NCBI GenBank assembly: GCA_034440635.1
Contig: JAOTON010001669.1
Span: forward strand, 1,679,501-1,743,500
Direction of reading: 5' to 3'
Length of the DNA: 64,000 nucleotides
Source of the DNA: Lepas anatifera
Taxonomy: Eukaryota; Arthropoda; Thecostraca; Lepadidae
Under the pieces are notes generated by a model. That model had not been told where the DNA came from. It worked only from the letters and a program-made list of their open reading frames with translations, and ran no database searches. The position numbers and the translations under genes were made by a program. Below, piece by piece: positions 58,485 to 64,000 of the stretch (positions within the stretch are counted from its first letter, which is position 1; the number at the start of each line of letters is the position of its first letter).

Positions 58485-60799
58485 GTATAATTTGAGGGAG
58501 TTCGGGTCCCCTCCCCTTTGTCAAAAAGTCAGAAAATGGCTGATCCTCCTCCCCCTCCGTCAACAATCGTCAGAAATTGTCAGACCCCCTTCCCATCTCG
58601 ACAGCAACGACGGTCGACATGAGCAAACACGCAGAGAAACCGCAGAACTACAATGCTCGGGTGGTACGGGCAGCTGGTAGCAGTGGACGCTCGGTGTGAC
58701 AACGAAACATTAAAGTACCCGCTCTTCAACTACCCTGGGCCTGGGAAGTTTTAGTTACAAAGCAATACAGCAATGTCATGACAGCCAATGTTTTGTCCCC
58801 CTTCCGTCAGAAGCCGTCAGAAAAAGCCAGAACTGGCCAGACCCTCCCCCCTTCATCTCAGAAAGTAAACAAAAAGTTAGACCTCCTCATCCCCCTTTGG
58901 TCACTGACGTCAAATGTCAACAGCTCCTAACGTTAGCACAGCATGACCACAGCAGTTGGAGCATCGTTAGACCGCAGCAACTGAAAGTCAAAAGGTTTCT
59001 GCGGAGGCTGCAGGATGCTAGAGCTTCTTAGAAATCACTCCATTCATGCAAATGGAATTGAAGGAACTGGTCACTGGGTCGTCCCAAAACACACAGCGAC
59101 GGAGCGAGCAACAATATCAGCTGTCTTCAGCCATAACTTATGATCACTATCGATGAGGAAAATCCACGAAGCCTGCACGCGCCGGGGGGTGTTAATTTCC
59201 AGCACGTTCTCCGAGTAGAAACTCGGCGCCGGGAACAGCCTGGACCGAGATCTGAAAGTGATCGGTGTGCCGTTTCATTGAATCCCTTGCACTGGCTGAT
59301 ACTGATCTGATCGCACCTGCAACAATGGCACCTCATCAGACTGCTTCCTGGTCGGCGCTGGAACGTGAGCTCGGGTGTGAGCGCCGCCGCTCCGGGGGCG
59401 GCCGCGGTGGCCCCGAGGCCGGGCCTTCACCTCAGATCGGGACGGCATGTGATACTCAATCCCATCCGGCACCGCCTGGCTCTGACTCCGGTGCCCCCCG
59501 CGTTACCAGCCGGCACAACTGGCGCCAGAGCAGCATATGTCGGTCATGCAGAAGTCGCAAATAGCCTCCGGCTCACAGCAGATCGTGCACAGGGAAGAAA
59601 AAGTCAATGTTTTCACGCTATCAAACTTCTCTCTCATTTCAAGGCGTTGAGAAAAGCGTTAATGATGTCATTTTCAGAGCCAATCAAAAGATAGAAGTCG
59701 GTAAGACACGGTGGAAACACGGGCATGATGAGCAGAGGTTCAGTAGACCAAATCAACAACGGTACGAAGGTCTAATATCTTGCAATGGTGCGTTATTTGG
59801 TGTTTTGCCACGTGCCGGAGGTAAGAATATGTAAGGTTTTTCTCTTGATTAAAATTTCAGAAAATAAGAATTCATAGTTCAATCGCATTACAAAAGTTTT
59901 GTTGCAGCGCTCCGTCAGTTTATGGTTCTGTTTTGAACGTAAAATGTATATTATCTGATGTGGGAGGACATTAAATGGATAGTGTGATAGAAGTTTTCCA
60001 TTGCCACAACATGGTGATTATAAAACGTTAAATTTTGAAACATAAGGCGATATGAGACAAGACGGGCATCAAGTGAAAAATCTTACTACATTAAAAACCG
60101 TAATAGTGATTTTTGGTGCTATTTCATCATTCAAAATAATATGTCTCACATCATTACAAATCTGGTCAAGGATCATAAATAGATAACTTCTTTATAGTTC
60201 GATTAAGAATAAAATATCATGGAAATTCAGCTAAAATAATTGTCTGCAGGCATTTTTGTCAAAATATGGTATCCCTAAATAATAAATCATTCAATATATA
60301 TTTTTCAACACAACTAAGGTTTCTAGGAAAAGGCATTGCACATGACATATCACATGTAGAATAAGCACAAATCCCGATGTGTTTGAGCGCAGGAACACAA
60401 ATGCGCACCGAAGCTTCAGGAAAAATTGCGTCACCGTCACACTAGCCTCAAACACAACAATGTTCGCCTTGCCACCGTCTCCCCTGTGAGGAGCAAAAGT
60501 AAGTGGATAAATCTGCCTCGGCAGGCTACTCGAGCGTGACCGCTAATCAGGGGTGGTCCCACACACGGTTGGATTTTCTGGGGTGAGACTGAATGAACGA
60601 ATTAATAAAAATTGTTTTGCGTTTTAAAGAAAATGTTCCGGTTTAGTGAGTCACGGCCTGGCTGTCATCCACCCCCCCTTATAGGACCACCAGATCCGTC
60701 ACAAGACTAAGAACTATGCCCTGTCCTGGGCAGACCAGCAGTGCCGGGAGCGCTGGGGTCTGCACGAAGCATACCCCGTGGCTGCCCTCGATGTCAGCA
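58485..60799. other. No recognisable gene; GTCAGAAA-rich patches and GC island
   Basis: The patches 58500-58600 and 58795-58925 share GTCAGAAA and CAGACC-C-run words and may be copies of one decayed repeat. GC-rich 59150-59600 has frames up to 109 codons without motif. 59840-60340 is AT-rich. Confidence 0.4.
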
Positions 60800-60933
60800 G
60801 GGGAGCTTGCGCCAACAGAGCTACGGGGAGACTCGTGTCAGCAGGGAGCTCGCGCTAGCAGAGCCACGGGGAGACTCGTGTCAGCAGGGAGCTCGCGCTA
60901 GCAGAGCGACGGGAAGACTCGTGTCAGCAGTTG
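60800..60933. repeat. 43-bp minisatellite, three units
   Basis: Three units contain GGGGAGACTCGTGTCAGCAG and AGCTCGCGCTAGCAGAG with few changes. Confidence 0.9.
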
Positions 60934-60936
60934 CCG

Positions 60937-61296
60937 CCCCGGTAGCTCAGTTGGTAGAGCGTTGGGCTCCGGCCCGCTGCTCAGAAGGATGCAGTGGCAG
61001 TGCACGTTCAGGCTTGGGATCGGTTCCCCTGAGACGCTCCGGCGCTCAATAGTTTGCCCGACGTACAGGTCGGCTGGCAACTGACTGGTGAGAGGGTGAC
61101 CTGAGCGGGGCGGCCGTCCCTGTGCTTTGTGGGACGTTAAACTTTAGCTTCTAAATCAACCCTTCATTGTGGGAGTTGCTCGTTCGGGTGGTGGGGTCGG
61201 GGTCTCCGTGACGAGTCCATTAATGACTTTAATAAGACTCCGACTCCAACAGTCGAACTGAGAACAACTTGGACAAAATTTATATTAAAAAAAGCA
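60937..61296 (+). mobile_element. tRNA-derived SINE (type B), most complete copy
   Basis: The head GGTAGCTCAGTTGGTAGAGC (60941-60960) is a near-perfect tRNA box A region. Downstream, the sequence does not complete a tRNA. The body matches 2565-3370, ending in an A-rich tail near 61290. A 5' tRNA part plus an unrelated body plus an A-rich end is the usual SINE layout. Confidence 0.85.
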
Positions 61297-62286
61297 GGGA
61301 CCAGTACTGGGTCAGCCGAGGTTTTGTCGCGCGTGGATTCGAGTCACAGAAAGCCCTGATAACGCTACGATGAGGAGAGTATGCTCAGCTTCCATGGAGC
61401 CGTACATGATAATGATAAAATGAATAATGCAAATGAAACAATCAACAACTTTAACAGATAAAATATTAAATAAAATGAAAGTAACTAATCTAAGCTAAAT
61501 GATACTTATATGTGCGTGTAGAGGTTTATAAGTTTCCCTTTCACGTATCAGAATTTACAACGAGGACAATTTGATTAGCCTTAGCGTGTTTTTTTGCCAT
61601 GAGAACCAAGTTCTGTTTTACTTCTTATCCCCCTTCTTCTATCTCTTTCTATCAATTCTTTCCCCCTCTTTCCCAACCTCTTCCTTTCTCTTCGGCTCCC
61701 TCTACCCCACATGTCGGCCCGCTTGCTAACCTCTTGCGTTCGCCGGGCTCCTCTCTAACATTCCTGCGTTTTTCCACGCGGCGACAAAATGCGACGATGT
61801 CGGTAACGCCATTACATAACTACCCGCTCTTTACGGAAGCTCGGTATTCACGATGGCCCTCGACCGCGCCTCTCCGTCCCTTTCTCTGTTACCAGCAGAG
61901 GGACCCGATATGCAACAATGTCGCAGTGACGGTGCAGAAGTGGCAAAAACACTCACCAGTTGCGCACCCTGGAGATCAAGCTCAGCGCTTGTTCACTCGC
62001 TTATGATGTTACCATGTATTAATGTAAAACACCACCGTTAATTAGTGTTTGAAATGCTGCCAATTTGTTGATTTTTCCGCCTCTAGTCGCGTGCTTCACG
62101 CACCGTAACAGGGCTGTGATGCCGTAACAATGGGCCCTGTGTGGACCGCTCAGAACGGCGGGGGGACGCGTGACGCGCGCGCACGGAGACGGGGGCGTCA
62201 CGTATCGTCACGTTACCGTTCACTGGCGCCCGCTGCTTCACAACAACGTCAGCCGGTGCTGGTACACAGCAGAAGTATCCGGCACC
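61297..62286. other. No recognisable gene
   Basis: A 135-codon plus-strand frame (61599-62006) begins in a pyrimidine-rich stretch. No motif was recognised. Confidence 0.4.
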
Positions 62287-62575
62287 ACAGCAGACCAGAC
62301 CCCAGAGCAGACCCATCCACAGCACAGACCCGTCCCCTGAGCCGACCCGTCCCCAGAGCAGACCCGTCCCGAGAGCAGACCCGTCCCCAGAGCAGACCCG
62401 TCCCCAGAGCAGACCCATCCACAGAGCAGACCCGTCCTCAGAGCAGACCCGTCCCCAGAGCAGACCCGTCCCCAGAGCAGACCCGTCCTCAGAGCAGACC
62501 CGTCCCCAGAGCAGACCCGTCCCCACAACCGACCCTTCCACAGACCCATCCCCAGAGCAGACCCGTCCGAGAGCA
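62287..62575. repeat. 17-bp minisatellite
   Basis: About 17 units close to CCAGAGCAGACCCGTCC with A/C/T changes at the first positions. Open frames of 154 codons (plus) and 179 codons (minus) across it are by-products of the array. Confidence 0.95.
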
Positions 62576-62599
62576 AACCCGTGCCTGCAAGTGATGACG

Positions 62600-63748
62600 C
62601 TCTGTCGCGTCGTCTCTACCAACTGCCAAGGTTATACGGCGACGCCAATTATCAGCCTGCTGGGAGGGATTTGGGGATCAGGTCGACTTATTCGGAGGCT
62701 CCGCCGGGACTTGAACCAGGGACTTGTGGTTTAACCTCGCCCACCGGGGGCCATCGATGGCCCCCTAGGTTTTTCCGGGATAGCAGAAAACGACGAGGCG
62801 CAGCACCACGGTTGAGGGCTCACCTCTCACTGCATCATTTTCCCATCACCCTGAAATTTTTTACCCGGTCACCAAGGTAGGTCACCAGACGAGGTCAACC
62901 AAGGTCACCTCACTTACCTTTAGGCTCTGTAAGAGCTACATTTAAAGTCGATCGATTTGAAACTTCCTACACTCATGACCCTCCAGGGTCTACAAGGTGT
63001 ATATCCGGGATTTTTCGATTTCGTGCCTGAGGTCAGGTCACGAGGCGACCTCTCCCATTGGAAAAGCATGGGGAAAGCTATTTCATGATATAAAAGCCAC
63101 AAAAATGATTGAATACTCAGACTGCTCAGAACAGCGTTTTTGGACACCCTTTACGGATCCCAGGGGTCATATTTGCCCTTTGACTTTAAGGTCATCCAAG
63201 GTCACCAGAGGTCACAAACAGTATTTTGACAATAACTTTTGACCTAATTGAGCTAGAGCAATGAAACAAACACCATCGTGTTTGTCTTGTCACTGGCTTT
63301 CATTTGATATACGGCAGGTCACTTTTTGACCTTTCGTGACCTCAGGTCATATTAGGTCACGAGGTGACCTCTGGCGGTCAAACCACTGGCGGGAGGTCTT
63401 TACGTTCCACATAGCGGAAAAGTACTGGCAATTTGTATCAAATGTACTTTACCAGGCCTCATAGCTCTAATGACATAAGAGTTATGCCCAGTTTGCTTAA
63501 TCATTGCATATTTGAGTGAAAATAGCCGATCTTGACCTAATTTGACCTCTGGAGGTCAAACCATTGATCTGAGCACTAAAACATGCGTGTATTTCTTACT
63601 GAATTCCGGCTTTCTATTGCACTTGGATTTGGCTAACGCCCATATTTTCGAGTTAGAGGGGGCCATCGATCCCCCCGGTGGGGCGAAGGTGGCGCCCCGG
63701 GGGGTTAAGAGATAAGAGTGCCATCCACTAAGCCATCCACGCCCCTGT
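62600..63748 (-). mobile_element. tRNA-derived SINE (type A), split by P1
   Basis: On the minus strand the head with GGCTTAGTGGATGGCAC lies at 63709-63748. The box B-like GGTTCAAGTCC and tail lie at 62717 down to about 62600. Between them is the P1 copy 62731-63708. Dropping P1 and one TTAA gives a spacing between boxes A and B within one base of the 34612 copy. Confidence 0.85.
62731..63708 (+). mobile_element. TTAA-bounded element, family P1, inserted in a SINE
   Basis: It is bounded by TTAA at 62731-62734 and 63705-63708, 978 bp. It is very similar to 36817-37827, with scattered one- and two-base deletions. The left palindrome is intact (CCATCGATGG), while half of the right one is lost. 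The DR4 triplet is kept at 63189, 63199 and 63209. Confidence 0.9.
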
Positions 63749-63874
63749 ACGAAGCTCTCTCGTGCCTGAGTTAACTAGACGTCGTCCCCAATTTTATAGA
63801 TGTTTATCCAGGATTTTCTGTTTAAGACCCGTGAATTTGACGCAAAAAATGTATTAGCTTTCACCACAGCAAGG
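63709..63874. other. SINE head, then no recognisable feature
   Basis: 63709-63748 is the SINE head described above. The remainder is unrecognised. Confidence 0.5.
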
Positions 63875-64000
63875 GTTAGCAATGAGTGTTCAAACGCACC
63901 CTCTTCGGGTTTATTTAGAGACCGCCGGAGAAGGACGGCGCGAAGCGCAGTCATACTTGGCTCTCTTTATCCTTGATCATTTGGGTAAATATCTAAAAAA
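63875..64000 (+). mobile_element. TTAA-type element, family P3, cut by window edge
   Basis: It starts near TTAGC with the TTAA apparently mutated. The GTGTTCAAACGC palindrome follows, then GGCGCGAAGCGC and CTTTATCCTTGATCA, matching 22244-22360. Confidence 0.7.

Noticed and set aside
60941..60960. Functional tRNA gene
   Set aside because: The box A region is good, but no matching anticodon arm, box B spacing or acceptor stem follows, and the sequence continues into a repeat body found elsewhere.
62287..62575. CRISPR array
   Set aside because: The units are contiguous with no unique spacers. The same is true of the 20-, 22- and 43-bp arrays. The context is eukaryotic.
62083..62622. 179-codon minus-strand and 154-codon plus-strand frames as genes
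   Set aside because: Both are products of the 17-bp array.

Overview
This window looks like gene-poor nuclear DNA from an animal, most likely a marine invertebrate and possibly an arthropod. The evidence is dense short transposons, tRNA-derived SINEs, several kinds of tandem repeat, a mariner relic, and no bacterial gene structure. The species is not identifiable from the sequence alone. I recognise no host protein-coding gene. The only recognisable coding sequence is a broken mariner transposase at 11.2-11.9 kb. The longest open frames are either minisatellite translations or GC-rich stretches with no motif I know.

The most striking content is a superfamily of roughly 0.8-1.2 kb non-coding elements bounded by TTAA, mostly with CCC...GGG just inside. 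I use working labels P1 to P5. P1 occurs at 4932-7268 (minus, interrupted), 9491-10495, 36817-37827 and 62731-63708. P2 occurs at 18961-19775 (truncated) and 50457-51294. P3 occurs at 22244-23224 and from 63875 off the right edge. P4 is at 5161-6361. P5 runs off the left edge at 1-408. Each family carries its own GC-rich palindrome near both ends, and the bodies of most copies are crowded with the hexamer AGGTCA, the nuclear-receptor half-site. Two nested insertions show that these are mobile and target TTAA: P4 sits in an internal TTAA of a P1 copy, and P1 at 62.7 kb splits a SINE.

A second TTAA family is a 455-458 bp MITE with ends AGGGAATGTGGCACC. It has copies at 23489, 47479 (minus), 47931 and 49874; two of these lie head to head and share one TTAA. 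A hAT-like family with ends CAGTGGCGGATC and 8-bp target duplications is scattered through the window at 2811, 8182, 13740, 18998, 25686, 27092, 31274, 40385 and 47182. A separate hAT-like element with ends CAGGGGCGTAGC is at 58212. tRNA-derived SINEs of at least four kinds are present.

Tandem arrays have units of 8, 17, 20, 22, 43 and 51 bp, plus TA, GA and AGT microsatellites. GC-rich islands without recognisable exons occur near 0.7-1.1, 20.8-21.4, 26.7-27.0, 28.2-28.6, 36.4-36.7, 40.75-41.2, 42.4-42.9, 57.2-57.5 and 59.15-59.6 kb. The window as a whole reads as a layered transposon landscape in which the order of several insertions can be worked out.
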